NCBI RefSeq assembly: GCF_016595495.1
Contig: NZ_JAENIM010000021.1
Span: 1 to 64,000 of the forward strand
Direction: 5' to 3'
DNA length: 64,000 nucleotides
Origin: Persicirhabdus sediminis
Lineage (GTDB): Bacteria; Verrucomicrobiota; Verrucomicrobiia; Verrucomicrobiales; Akkermansiaceae
The position numbers and the translations under genes were made by a program. The notes under the pieces were generated by a model. That model was not told where the DNA came from. It searched no databases and was given only the letters and a program-made list of their open reading frames with translations. Shown here in pieces: positions 1-6,873 of this stretch (within the stretch, counting starts at the first letter, position 1; every line of letters begins with the position of its first letter).

Positions 1-127
1 TTCGCTATGTCTTCTACGTGGTTGTGTCATGGTCTCTATGATTCCTTGGTATCAATTAGGAGACCTGCTGGCTAGTATTTTGGGGAAGTTCACACTCAAC
101 CATAACCGCGCACTAACATCGTTAGAT

Positions 128-589
128 ATGACACGCCTATTCTCACTCATTGCAATTCATCTATTTCTAGGCTCAGCACCTTTACATGCCGAGGACATCG
201 ACATGTCAGAGGTCTTTGCCGACAGGGAGCAGGCAACAGCAATTATTTCCTCTTTTATTGAATCAGCCAGAACTCAAGACTTCGGAATAGCGTCATCTGG
301 GAGAAACAGCCGAACATTAATCAAATACGCAGATCATCTTGATTTCAGTAAGCTCGGCATTCCTCAGCTAAAGTACCTGACCCTGAAAAGTTTGCCCGAT
401 ACTAGTGCCTATCCACATAAAGACCTAGTACTCACCATTCATAACATTTCTCGAGATAAGAACACATGGAGCATCAAAGCTACCTATTTCACCTTCCAGC
501 AGAACTCCATAAGCTCCCCCAACGCCAACTTCACAATAAGGAAAGAAGATGGTAAGTTCTCTAGCAAACTCGATTTTGCTTTCGATTGA
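128..589 (+). CDS. Hypothetical secreted protein
   Basis: A 153-residue protein of unknown function. I start it at the ATG at 128, not at an upstream in-frame start at 29, because residues from 128 form a clean signal peptide (MTRLFSLIAIHLFLGSAP, then cleavage after LHA). The earlier start would bury that segment in the middle of the protein. The mature part has no family I recognise. It ends in alternating strands typical of a small beta-rich domain with a charged C-terminus. The start codon lies 4 bases after GTTAGAT (121-127), which fits the canonical 3' boundary GTTRRRY of an integron cassette site. AACAAGCC sequence follows the stop near 598. It may therefore be a cassette gene like those at 2437-6343, although no complete recombination site can be drawn here. 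Confidence 0.6.
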   Translation: MTRLFSLIAIHLFLGSAPLHAEDIDMSEVFADREQATAIISSFIESARTQDFGIASSGRNSRTLIKYADHLDFSKLGIPQLKYLTLKSLPDTSAYPHKDLVLTIHNISRDKNTWSIKATYFTFQQNSISSPNANFTIRKEDGKFSSKLDFAFD

Positions 590-665
590 TTTTTACAAAC
601 AAGCCAACGACTAACAAATCAACTTGCTAAATGTCCATCCTGCCTAATCAAGCATCCTCCACACA

Positions 666-1202
666 ATGATTGAACCGTGGTACATAGCTGTTAAATCATT
701 CTCTCCAGTTAGAGAAGAAGAATGGAAAAAGTATATTCAATGGTCAGGGCTAACTCAGCTAGAGGAAGTCATCGGGCTAGACAATGAACTCTGCCCACGT
801 GTGGTTGATACACTTGAGCCTGATGACTGGAAACACAATGTTCAGCAGGATTACTGCACCGATTTCTTTCGAAACCTAAATTACCTGAAGTCGAGAATTG
901 CGGAAGTTGAAAATTGCAACCTCCTTGCTGTCACTCACAACCCTCAATCCGAGTGTCGAGAAGTACCATTCCATCCTGATTTCCAGTTCAAAGGATACGA
1001 GCTGATAGATACTAAAACGGGCATCAGCGCACTAACTAATTGCAGAGGTTTCCCCCTCGCATTCATGAATGAAGAACTCTCGAAGGCGGGACTCATTTCT
1101 GAGTTAGCCAGAGCGCGAGAGATTCAGGCAGCTTTACGAGAACACTATGCCGAAGAGCCCCACTCACACTGTGATATCCGGGCAGTGTGGAAGATGGCAT
1201 AA
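666..1202 (+). CDS. Hypothetical cytoplasmic protein
   Basis: A 178-residue protein with no signal peptide or membrane segment and no family I can name. It has an acidic, tryptophan-rich N-terminal half (MIEPWYIAVKSF at the start) and a C-terminal part with a Cys- and His-containing end (EEPHSHCD). The motif-like stretch HNPQSECREVPFHPDF around residues 95-110 and the segment ALTNCRGFPLAF look conserved in character, meaning many rare aromatic and Cys residues, but I cannot assign a fold. It sits on the same strand as its neighbours with a 76-base gap before it. The gene is almost free of the CCAGCT word that fills later genes, so it may belong to the accessory block at the window start. Confidence 0.6.
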   Translation: MIEPWYIAVKSFSPVREEEWKKYIQWSGLTQLEEVIGLDNELCPRVVDTLEPDDWKHNVQQDYCTDFFRNLNYLKSRIAEVENCNLLAVTHNPQSECREVPFHPDFQFKGYELIDTKTGISALTNCRGFPLAFMNEELSKAGLISELARAREIQAALREHYAEEPHSHCDIRAVWKMA

Positions 1203-1292
1203 AGGCTGGAGCAAAGCTTGATCGTGACAGAGGAAATTAAGCGATAACTGATATTTGCCAGACCTGCTAGCGCTAGAATAACAAAGCAACAA

Positions 1293-2138
1293 ATGCGAGC
1301 GATTATCATCATTCTATCAGCAATGCTTCTCGCTTGCTCAGAAGAAACAGAGGTGCTAAAAAATCCTAACATGGCAGCAACAACCTATCCTAACGAACAA
1401 TGGAATTTCTTCCCCTGTGCTATGGGAGATGATCAAGCATATATCTACCTGAACACAGGTATTTCAGAATCTATCCATACACAGCCCTCCATGCTTGCGC
1501 GGCTGAGACTGAGTTACAAGGCTCCCAGAGAAGACGGCCTACCAACTAACGAAGAGTTTGAACCAGTAAGCGCCATCGAGGACCAAATCGAAGCCTTTGC
1601 AAAAGAGGCTCATGATTGTTATGTCGGCAGGGGCACAGTAGGCGGACACAGAATATTTTACGTCTACACCAATAGAGACGAGGAAAGCTGGTTGCAGTTC
1701 ATTAGAATGCTGAAATCGGAATCTGGCTACCAAATACAGCTCGCCTATGAAAGGGATCCCGCCCACAAAGGCTATCATGAAGAACTCTATCCGACGGAAG
1801 ATGATTGGCAGGTCATAAGAGACCTGCGTGTACTTGAGAACCTTGCCAGCCACGGCGATGATGGATCAGTTCCCCGCCAAGTAGACCATTGGATCTATTT
1901 TGAAAATCAATCGGCTTCATTAGATTTCCTTAGCTGGGCGAAGAATGCGCAGTATACAGAAGAACCTGGAAATTCTCACCAGGCAGAGGACGGAAGGTAT
2001 TGCGTCAGGGTCTCTCACCACGGCAGTTTGATGATTGGAGATATCAGCAGCCACAGCATTTCGCTGAGCCACAAATCTAAAGAATATGGCGGTGAGTACG
2101 ATGGCTGGGAAACTCAAGTCATCACACCTAACGAATAG
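1293..2138 (+). CDS. DUF695 / RraB-like lipoprotein
   Basis: A 281-residue predicted lipoprotein. A signal segment ends in the lipobox LLAC (Cys15), followed by Ser-Glu-Glu. Residues about 30-135 resemble the DUF695 domain, including a PxxEEFEPV-type segment and a strand pair ending in FYVYTNRDEESW. Residues about 150-275 resemble the RraB domain (regulator of ribonuclease E activity B), with the closing YDGWET that parallels the YDGWGT end of that family. DUF695 fused to an RraB-like domain is a known architecture of unknown role, and the lipobox argues against direct RNase E control in the cytoplasm. The gene is followed by the first copy of the 228-bp repeat. The family call is from recognition of motifs only. 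Confidence 0.65.
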   Translation: MRAIIIILSAMLLACSEETEVLKNPNMAATTYPNEQWNFFPCAMGDDQAYIYLNTGISESIHTQPSMLARLRLSYKAPREDGLPTNEEFEPVSAIEDQIEAFAKEAHDCYVGRGTVGGHRIFYVYTNRDEESWLQFIRMLKSESGYQIQLAYERDPAHKGYHEELYPTEDDWQVIRDLRVLENLASHGDDGSVPRQVDHWIYFENQSASLDFLSWAKNAQYTEEPGNSHQAEDGRYCVRVSHHGSLMIGDISSHSISLSHKSKEYGGEYDGWETQVITPNE

Positions 2139-2199
2139 AATTTATTTTAGCCAGCTATTCCTAAGCACCTAACTCAGTATTCCTATCGCCTAGATATTC

Positions 2200-2427
2200 C
2201 ATTGACTGATTAGAGATTTCTATCACCCTTTAGTGGATTTACTAAACACTGAAAAATTTCTACTGCTAACTAAGGGCGTAGCCCGCCATCCTTTCCGATC
2301 ATGAAAATTATCAAACTAGCTAAACATCCCGCCCGCCAGCTCAACAAAAATAATGGTCGTAGCCTCGGCTAATCGGATTTCTACAATGTTAAATCACTCA
2401 ACCATTACTACGAACCAATACTGTTCG
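2200..2427 (+). repeat. 228-bp repeat, copy 1 (attI-like platform)
   Basis: This stretch matches 4339-4566 over the same length, with scattered substitutions in the first two thirds and about 70 identical bases at the end (from TCGTAGCCTCGG to CTGTTCG). Beyond CTGTTCG the two copies diverge completely, 9 bases before the start codon of two unrelated genes. The identical end carries a TACAAT box (around 2390), which could be a -10 element driving the following genes. The break right at a G-TT is what recombination at an integron attI-type site would leave. Copy 1 starts near CATTGACTG. No protein is evident in it. Confidence 0.8.
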
Positions 2428-2436
2428 CTGAGAAAA

Positions 2437-3132
2437 ATGAAACTCGCTACTATCATCTTTATCGCCATGACTTCATCGGTCTTGGCGAAGGAGTGGGCAG
2501 TGATTGACGGTGGATCACCATCGGAGAAGCATGAACTCGTTACAATACCGATCTTCGACACTGACCCACCCAACGGGACACCGTTCAGAGTTGCGCTCAG
2601 GGACACGGCTTCGAAGAAGATACTTGATTCGTTTCTATGGGAGGGCGATATGGGCGATCCTCAGGCTCACAAACAGAATCAAGCTTTCTGGGCACCCAAT
2701 GGAAGATATGTCGCTGTCTACATGCGTGCTGGTAGGCTGTCGGCTACAACCGCTTACTTCATTGTAGAACGCGGGAAACTCACCCGACTTACTCCTCCCG
2801 ATGCTTGGCAGAATGTACTCGGACGCTTCAAGACTACAAAAGCTGGCCCGAATGGTGGGATTTCCCCCGTCGCTTGGACAGACAAGAACCATTTGAAAGT
2901 CGCAGTCATCGGTTCGGCGGAAACAACGAGTGGAAGAATTCCGTTTCATTACCACGCCATATTCCGTTTCGAAGGCGGCGATGGAGTAGTCCCATGGATT
3001 CGCCTCGAGGGTGCCGTGCCAGCAAAAGACAACAGCGAACAAGACGGCGCTGAGCAACCCGCTCCCGCTCCGGAGTCGAAGTCGGAGGGCGGGAAGAAAC
3101 CTAAACCAGAATCGAAGGGGCGCTCCCAGTAG
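2437..3132 (+). CDS. Hypothetical secreted protein (cassette gene 1)
   Basis: A 231-residue secreted protein. I choose the ATG at 2437 because it opens a signal peptide (MKLATIIFIAMTSSVLA). The in-frame starts before it lie inside the 228-bp repeat shared with another gene. The body has strand-rich WxPNGRYVAVYMRAGRLS and WTDKNHLKVAV segments that resemble single blades of beta-propeller proteins. The last 30 or so residues (Pro, Glu, Lys, Ser rich) are encoded by the palindromic site at 3037-3154, so this tail probably came from the recombination site and not from an ancestral domain. Function unknown. Low CCAGCT content and the flanking sites suggest a mobile cassette. Confidence 0.65.
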   Translation: MKLATIIFIAMTSSVLAKEWAVIDGGSPSEKHELVTIPIFDTDPPNGTPFRVALRDTASKKILDSFLWEGDMGDPQAHKQNQAFWAPNGRYVAVYMRAGRLSATTAYFIVERGKLTRLTPPDAWQNVLGRFKTTKAGPNGGISPVAWTDKNHLKVAVIGSAETTSGRIPFHYHAIFRFEGGDGVVPWIRLEGAVPAKDNSEQDGAEQPAPAPESKSEGGKKPKPESKGRSQ

Positions 3133-3154
3133 CGGGCGCCAGGCCTTGAACGTT
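3037..3154 (+). repeat. attC-like recombination site 1
   Basis: It begins GAACAAGACGGCGCTGAG and ends CTTGAACGTT. CCCGCT at 3058-3063 pairs with AGCGGG at 3131-3136, and outer segments pair imperfectly. Its interior shares GAGTCGAAGTC, AAACCT and ATCGAAG with the site at 3784-3893, so the two are diverged copies. The stop codon of the upstream gene lies inside it, and the next start codon is 8 bases past the GTT, both usual for integron cassettes. The final box GTTATCC does not fit the canonical GTTRRRY, so this is attC-like only. Confidence 0.55.
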
Positions 3155-3162
3155 ATCCTAAA

Positions 3163-3780
3163 ATGAACAACACAACCTTAGTAGTAGGCTATGGCCCTGG
3201 AATCGGTGCGCACCTGTTCCGTGATCTTGACGAGTGCGACTCGAGGATTGGTGTATCTAGAAGTCACTCGGATGATCGACTCTGCACTCAATACATTTGT
3301 TGTGGAGTAGGTGATTTCGGCAAGCATGTGGGTTCCATCGGAGGGAAGGTTTCTCTGGTGGTGTATGTGCCGAGTGAATTCGGCGAGTCAAAGAAACTTA
3401 CCATGGAGGAGTATGATTCATTCATGGATACAGGACCTAGAGGTATGCTGAGCGTTTTTCATAGTCTCATTGATGCAGGTTGCCTCTCGGAGAATGCTCT
3501 GTTTGTTAGCGTCGGTTCTACGGCCAGTGAATCTTCGCATAAACCATCGAACAACAACCCCGTTTATGCTGTAGCGAAGTCGACTCAGAAGTCTCTGGTC
3601 GCTCAATTGGCAGGTGCTCACAAGTCGTATCGGTTTGCTACGATTACGTTGGGTGCTATACAAGATGGTAATAAGGGCGTTGGTTACGACAATATCACCA
3701 GAACAATCAAGTTTCTAAAAGAGATGAATACAGGGGTTCGATACACAGAAATCGAGCTGAATTCGGAGCTAGACATTTAA
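3163..3780 (+). CDS. Short-chain dehydrogenase/reductase family protein (cassette gene 2)
   Basis: A 205-residue Rossmann-fold protein of the short-chain dehydrogenase/reductase family. The N-terminus carries the dinucleotide loop VVGYGPGIGAHL (residues 7-18, a GxGxxG type). A serine lies in the VSVGSTASES strand near residue 118, and the catalytic pair appears as YAVAKST near residue 138 (YxxxK). It is shorter than typical members of about 250 residues, and its C-terminal substrate loop is reduced, so the substrate cannot be guessed. It starts 8 bases after the GTT of the site before it and is followed by a strong inverted-repeat site, so it appears as a single-gene cassette. No signal peptide; cytoplasmic. 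Confidence 0.75.
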   Translation: MNNTTLVVGYGPGIGAHLFRDLDECDSRIGVSRSHSDDRLCTQYICCGVGDFGKHVGSIGGKVSLVVYVPSEFGESKKLTMEEYDSFMDTGPRGMLSVFHSLIDAGCLSENALFVSVGSTASESSHKPSNNNPVYAVAKSTQKSLVAQLAGAHKSYRFATITLGAIQDGNKGVGYDNITRTIKFLKEMNTGVRYTEIELNSELDI

Positions 3781-3783
3781 AAG

Positions 3784-3893
3784 GGATAACAAGGCAGCGC
3801 ACACCATCCACTACCCGCTCTGAGTCGAAGTCTGAATGATAAACCTGAAATCGAAGCTCTCTCTCTGGTAGTGGATGGGTGGCTTTTGACGTT
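3784..3893 (+). repeat. attC-like recombination site 2
   Basis: The clearest of the foldable sites. ATAACAAGGCAGCGCAC opens it, and CCATCCACTACC (3804-3815) is the exact reverse complement of GGTAGTGGATGG (3867-3878). It closes with GTGGCTTTTGACGTT. The layout of outer partly paired arms, inner perfect stem and variable middle is that of an integron attC. Middle sequence (GAGTCGAAGTCTGA, AAACCTGAAATCGAAG) is shared with site 1. The terminal box GTTCCCC is not canonical. It abuts the remnant HAD-like gene that follows. Confidence 0.6.
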
Positions 3894-4057
3894 CCCCCCA
3901 TACCATCCACCAGCTCCCGCAGCACCGAGCGTGTGATACCTTTGTTACTGTCGCACCAGCAGATGTGGTTAAGCATTGCTGGCGTGGCATGTTTGAAGCG
4001 GAAGCTGCAGTCTTCTAGAATCGCGTATTCCTCCACCTCGGGGTGATTTTCTAGCAA
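3894..4057 (-). pseudogene. HAD-like protein, C-terminal remnant, copy 1
   Basis: Read on the minus strand this encodes ENHPEVEEYAILEDCSF followed by RFKHATPAMLNHICWCD and a GITRSVLRELVD end. It matches the copy at 6349-6606 residue for residue over most of 45 positions. The more complete copy begins with a HAD motif, so this is the C-terminal part of a HAD-like phosphatase of the small family often annotated as HAD domain in Swiss Army Knife RNA repair proteins (my recognition, not a search). No N-terminal half exists upstream, because the frame is interrupted before 4080. The fragment ends exactly where the cassette block ends. Confidence 0.6.
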
Positions 4058-4338
4058 ATCTCCAGCTAGCTGCGATGACGCTGCATAGCCCTAATAGGAT
4101 TTGAGCATGATCTAGCAGATTACGCAGATTACATTCTATGGAGTAGCTGGAAGGCGAGTGTAGCATTTTGAGTGCGCGTGCTTTAGCACCGCTCTGAGTT
4201 TCCAGCCAGCGTGTTTTAGCCAGCTAGTTCTTTAGCTACGAAGTGGACAGCTAGCGGAGTTCTTTGCCTCATCCAGAGCCATGGCCAAGCTGCGAAGTGA
4301 GCGCAATCTGTGGTTAACTATTTTGCTACTAACTATTA
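4058..4338. other. Gene-free spacer between cassette blocks
   Basis: About 280 bases with stops in all frames and no gene I can support. It contains several CCAGCT and GCTAGC words (near 4057, 4212 and 4250), the style of the core genome and not of the cassettes, so it may be old chromosomal sequence between the two arrays. A short repeat of CAGATTACG-type sequence lies near 4114-4128. No promoter or terminator is obvious. Confidence 0.5.
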
Positions 4339-4566
4339 CATTGACTGGTTAGATGTTTCTATCAATCTGTAGTAGATTCACTGACAACTAAAACTTTCCT
4401 ACTGCTAACTATGGGCGCAGCCCGCTATCCTTTTCGATCATGAAATCTATCAACCTAGCAAAAAATCCCGCCCGCCAGCTCAACAAAGATAATGATCGTA
4501 GCCTCGGCTAATCGGATTTCTACAATGTTAAATCACTCAACCATTACTACGAACCAATACTGTTCG
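4339..4566 (+). repeat. 228-bp repeat, copy 2 (attI-like platform)
   Basis: Second copy of the element at 2200-2427, the same length, ending with the same CTGTTCG, after which sequence diverges 9 bases before the ATG of the SUKH-like gene. The preserved final 70 bases include TACAAT. The start reads CATTGACTGGTTAGATG, with a GTTAGAT box near its beginning. Two copies of the same upstream element, each followed by different genes and then by the same HAD remnant, indicate duplication of an insertion platform followed by separate gene capture. Confidence 0.8.
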
Positions 4567-4574
4567 GTCCAAAA

Positions 4575-5108
4575 ATGACAATCTTGGAAAAGTACGACGA
4601 TCTGGACGAGGAAGCGCAAGAGGTTTATCCGTACAGGGACTTCCCATCATTAGACGAGGCTCAGCTCCAGGCCTTTGAGCAATCCAACGGTATTCTTCTC
4701 CCTCCTGAGTTGCGTGAGATTCTGCTCGAAGGCAACGGCGGCTACATCAAAGAGGAGTTCCTACGCTGCGACGATGAAGACCCTGACCTGCTCACAGGGA
4801 TTCAAGAGGTCTTTGGTATTTCGAACGATCCCGACCACTGGATGTGCTCCATCGTTCCCCTACCTAAGTGGGTGACCTTCAAGCACGAGATTTACACTTC
4901 GTTTCCGACGGTATCCGAATTGGAATCTATCAATGGCCCGATCTCGAGATATTTCGTCATCTCTGGAGATGGGGTTGTATTCCATTTGTTGGACTACACT
5001 GCCTCTGAGAGCAGCAAGGCAGTCTGCTACCTTGATTTAGTCGGAGGTGATCAGAAGATCATAAGGCTCGGTGACGGGATCGCCAGCGTCATCCAAATCG
5101 AACGCTAA
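4575..5108 (+). CDS. SMI1/KNR4 (SUKH) family protein (cassette gene 3)
   Basis: A 177-residue acidic cytoplasmic protein. Residues about 30-60 carry the hallmark of the SMI1/KNR4 (SUKH) family, LPPELREILLEGNGG, preceded by a helix (DEAQLQAFEQSNGI). The end (VCYLDLVGGDQKIIRLGDG) fits the closing strand and helix of that fold. SUKH proteins are frequently immunity proteins of contact-dependent toxin systems, and they are common among mobile cassette genes. No partner toxin is visible here, so an immunity role is inference. The start is fixed at 4575 because sequence before it is the shared repeat. The downstream site at 5119 begins 11 bases after the stop. Confidence 0.7.
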   Translation: MTILEKYDDLDEEAQEVYPYRDFPSLDEAQLQAFEQSNGILLPPELREILLEGNGGYIKEEFLRCDDEDPDLLTGIQEVFGISNDPDHWMCSIVPLPKWVTFKHEIYTSFPTVSELESINGPISRYFVISGDGVVFHLLDYTASESSKAVCYLDLVGGDQKIIRLGDGIASVIQIER

Positions 5109-5118
5109 ATATCATCAC

Positions 5119-5240
5119 CGAACAAGTCGTGGGAGGTAAGCGCCTCTCGGGGCTGCTCCCTTTTCGACTGGCAGCTCCGAGGGGGTGGGGAGCATCTGGA
5201 TTCTGAGGTTGCAGCAGGGCGCAACCTCCACTATGATGTT
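5119..5240 (+). repeat. attC-like recombination site 3
   Basis: It starts GAACAAGTCGTGGGAGGT and ends ACCTCCACTATGATGTT, giving an outer stem between 5129-5137 and 5224-5232. A second hairpin GAGGTTGC / GCAACCTC lies inside. The 5' motif GAACAAG is shared with sites 1 and 4. The next start codon is 8 bases after the GTT. The terminal heptamer GTTCTCC is not canonical, so the site is attC-like by architecture only. Confidence 0.5.
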
Positions 5241-5248
5241 CTCCAATA

Positions 5249-5884
5249 ATGAAACGCTCCATTCGTCTTGTATCTATTTTCGCAATTGTGTGCACCATAG
5301 CAATTTGCCTCGGAGTCAGCGCTAAAGATCGTGCAAGTGATTTTAGTCGTTCAAGACTAAACGATGGCATTTATGTCGGGGCGCCTGATGGCTTCAGATG
5401 GTGTCGGGACGGAATACATCTCGATCATTTCAAGCTGCTTGCAGGTCCTCCACTGGAGGTAGGTCCTCGGATCGAGTTTGAGAATTCATTGCAGACAGTA
5501 AAGTATAGGTCAGGCATAGATGGTGTCTCTCATGATTTTTATTTTGATCTAGATGGCTTTCTTGTTTCGCGGAGATGGTTTGAAGGTTTAGATGGGGGAC
5601 AAGATCTCGCTGCACCAACTCCAACAACTCCAGCGGGGCTGAGAGCTCAGTATCCACGGATAGTTCCAATGACATGGAAGGGAGATGCTCCCAATGGCTT
5701 TCACATCGAAGTTCAGATACAATACCCCAATGGTGACTGGAATCATTCGTTTGACTACTATACCACCGCCCTCCGAGCTGTGCACCTTCACACAGGTGCG
5801 AACAATGGTAGATGGAGAGTCAGGGGGCTGAATAGTAAGGGGGCAGGTAAGTGGTCTAAGTTCACCACTTTCACATGCAGATAG
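5249..5884 (+). CDS. Hypothetical secreted protein with fibronectin-like C-terminus (cassette gene 4)
   Basis: A 211-residue exported protein: basic start, hydrophobic core (IFAIVCTIAICLGV) and cleavage near SAK, then a globular region of unknown type. The last 70 residues have strands ending in WRVRGLNSKGAGKWSKF, the pattern of a fibronectin type III-like or related Ig fold, where a WRVRA.N..G.G.WS motif recurs. Two Cys pairs (RWCRDG and the final TFTC) could form disulfides outside the cell. It begins 8 bases after the preceding GTT. GAACAAGACGCTG follows the stop at 5893-5905 with no matching 3' half before the next gene, so this gene and the next probably share one cassette. Function unknown. 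Confidence 0.6.
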   Translation: MKRSIRLVSIFAIVCTIAICLGVSAKDRASDFSRSRLNDGIYVGAPDGFRWCRDGIHLDHFKLLAGPPLEVGPRIEFENSLQTVKYRSGIDGVSHDFYFDLDGFLVSRRWFEGLDGGQDLAAPTPTTPAGLRAQYPRIVPMTWKGDAPNGFHIEVQIQYPNGDWNHSFDYYTTALRAVHLHTGANNGRWRVRGLNSKGAGKWSKFTTFTCR

Positions 5885-5916
5885 TAGTGGCAGAACAAGA
5901 CGCTGACTGAAGAAGG

Positions 5917-6343
5917 ATGAATACTGGATTCAAAAGTTTACTCTCAATTGCCCTCCTTGTCGTTGCTGGCTGTTCAACGTTTGAAGTCGATTGGAGCCAG
6001 TACGATGGAATGGCGATCATCGAGGACTCCTTTGGGGGGACCAAGGGTTGTAGAGATTGATGGAGCTCCACCCAATAGGATGTCTCATCAGATTGTGACG
6101 GTTGTTCCATTGGCGTACGTTGAGCCGGGGCGTCACATTTTCAAAATACAAGTTGGTAACAATGGAGTTCTACTCGGTGAAGACTTTTACTTTGTTGAAG
6201 TTCATGCCGTTTTGGAGGAAGGAAGCTATCTTCTCGTAGAGAAAAATGGGACCTACACCTTCGAAAAGAAGGAAGAAAAGCGAGATGCCAACCAAGCGCA
6301 GCTCATAACTCCGGCGGGTCCCTCGACTCCACATGAGTGCTAG
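5917..6343 (+). pseudogene. Hypothetical lipoprotein with a frameshift in a G run
   Basis: The ATG at 5917 opens a lipoprotein signal (SLLSIALLVVAGC), but that frame stops near 6060. The frame that continues to 6343 joins it if one base is skipped in the run of six G at about 6038-6043. Joined, it gives a 141-residue lipoprotein whose mature part (VVEIDGAPPNRMSHQI, VEPGRHIFKIQVG, FYFVEVHAVLEEGSY) is strand-rich. This may be a true pseudogene, a slippery phase-variable run or a read error; I cannot tell. The last residues lie in the foldable site at 6290-6348. No family recognised. Confidence 0.6.
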
Positions 6344-6348
6344 ACGTT
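6290..6348 (+). repeat. attC-like recombination site 4
   Basis: A short site that starts AACCAAGCGCAGCTCAT and ends ATGAGTGCTAGACGTT. AGC-CA-CTCAT in the left arm pairs with ATGAGTGCT in the right arm, leaving unpaired extra bases on one side, as the extrahelical bases of integron attC sites do. The end GACGTTC followed by CCCCAT matches the junction at 3889-3900, so both blocks stop at the same point beside the HAD remnant. Confidence 0.45.
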
Positions 6349-6606
6349 CACCCCATCACATCTACCAGCTGCCGCAGAACAGAGCGTGTGATGCCTTTGT
6401 TAGTGTCGCACCAGCAGATGTGGTTCTGCATCGCTGGCGTGGCATGTTTGAAGCGGAAGCTGCAGTCTTCCTGAATCACGTATTTCTCAACCTCAGTCCA
6501 GCGCAGCCATTCTTCCGGGTGAAAACTCACCGCTGTCTGGATGTCTATCCGTTCCGCGGCAGAGGCGAATCACCCCGTCGAAATCTAAAAAGATCACTTT
6601 CATCAT
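6349..6606 (-). pseudogene. HAD-like protein with internal deletion, copy 2
   Basis: On the minus strand the ATG at 6606 (preceded by GAGGTAA, which may act as ribosome binding site) reads MMKVIFLDFDGVIRL, the DxDG motif of haloacid dehalogenase-like hydrolases. After about 36 residues the frame hits a stop. A shifted frame then gives the C-terminal part (EEDCSF-type, HICWCDTNKGITRSVL) shared with 3894-4057. The middle of the protein with the remaining HAD motifs is missing, so it has an internal deletion plus a frameshift and is not functional. A 35-codon open frame (SSQFGGLLGCQLERG) ends 2 bases before it and may be the tail of a lost upstream gene. Confidence 0.65.
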
Positions 6607-6770
6607 GTTTACCTCTGATGAAATGCCTGCATCTCAGCTGGCAGGGCGATGTTGGTGTTCAGTCCTCGCTCTAGCTGGCAACCTAGCAGCCCACCGAACT
6701 GGCTGGAGTTGTTGGGCTAACTTTGTTGTGAAAGCCGATGGCCTTGAAGCGTGATAGATTCAAAACAAAC
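6607..6770. other. Gene-free region with a partner near 9685-9765
   Basis: No complete gene. About 100 bases (6630-6730) resemble 9685-9765 on the far side of the polyketide operon, sharing CGAACTGGCTGGAG exactly plus CGCTCT-GCTGG and CTTTGT words. Read on the minus strand both encode a similar peptide (SSQF..LL), so they are probably fragments of a duplicated small gene. Confidence 0.4.
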
Positions 6771-6873
6771 CCTGCTACCTGCTACCTGCTACCTGCTACC
6801 TGCTACCTGCTACCTGCTACCTGCTACCTGCTACCTGCTACCTGCTACCTGCTACCTGCTACCTGCAGATCTC
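6771..6873. repeat. Heptanucleotide tandem repeat (CCTGCTA)n
   Basis: Fourteen perfect copies of CCTGCTA followed by a partial copy. The unit length of 7 means any reading frame through it repeats every 7 codons (CYLLPAT). I see no gene using it with a proper start. It lies 78 bases before the methyltransferase gene, in its probable promoter region, so copy-number change could alter expression. Confidence 0.95.

Noticed and set aside
1-127. Upstream cassette or second protein start at 29
   Set aside because: The window begins inside this region and the only evidence is a single GTTAGAT box, so no separate feature is drawn.
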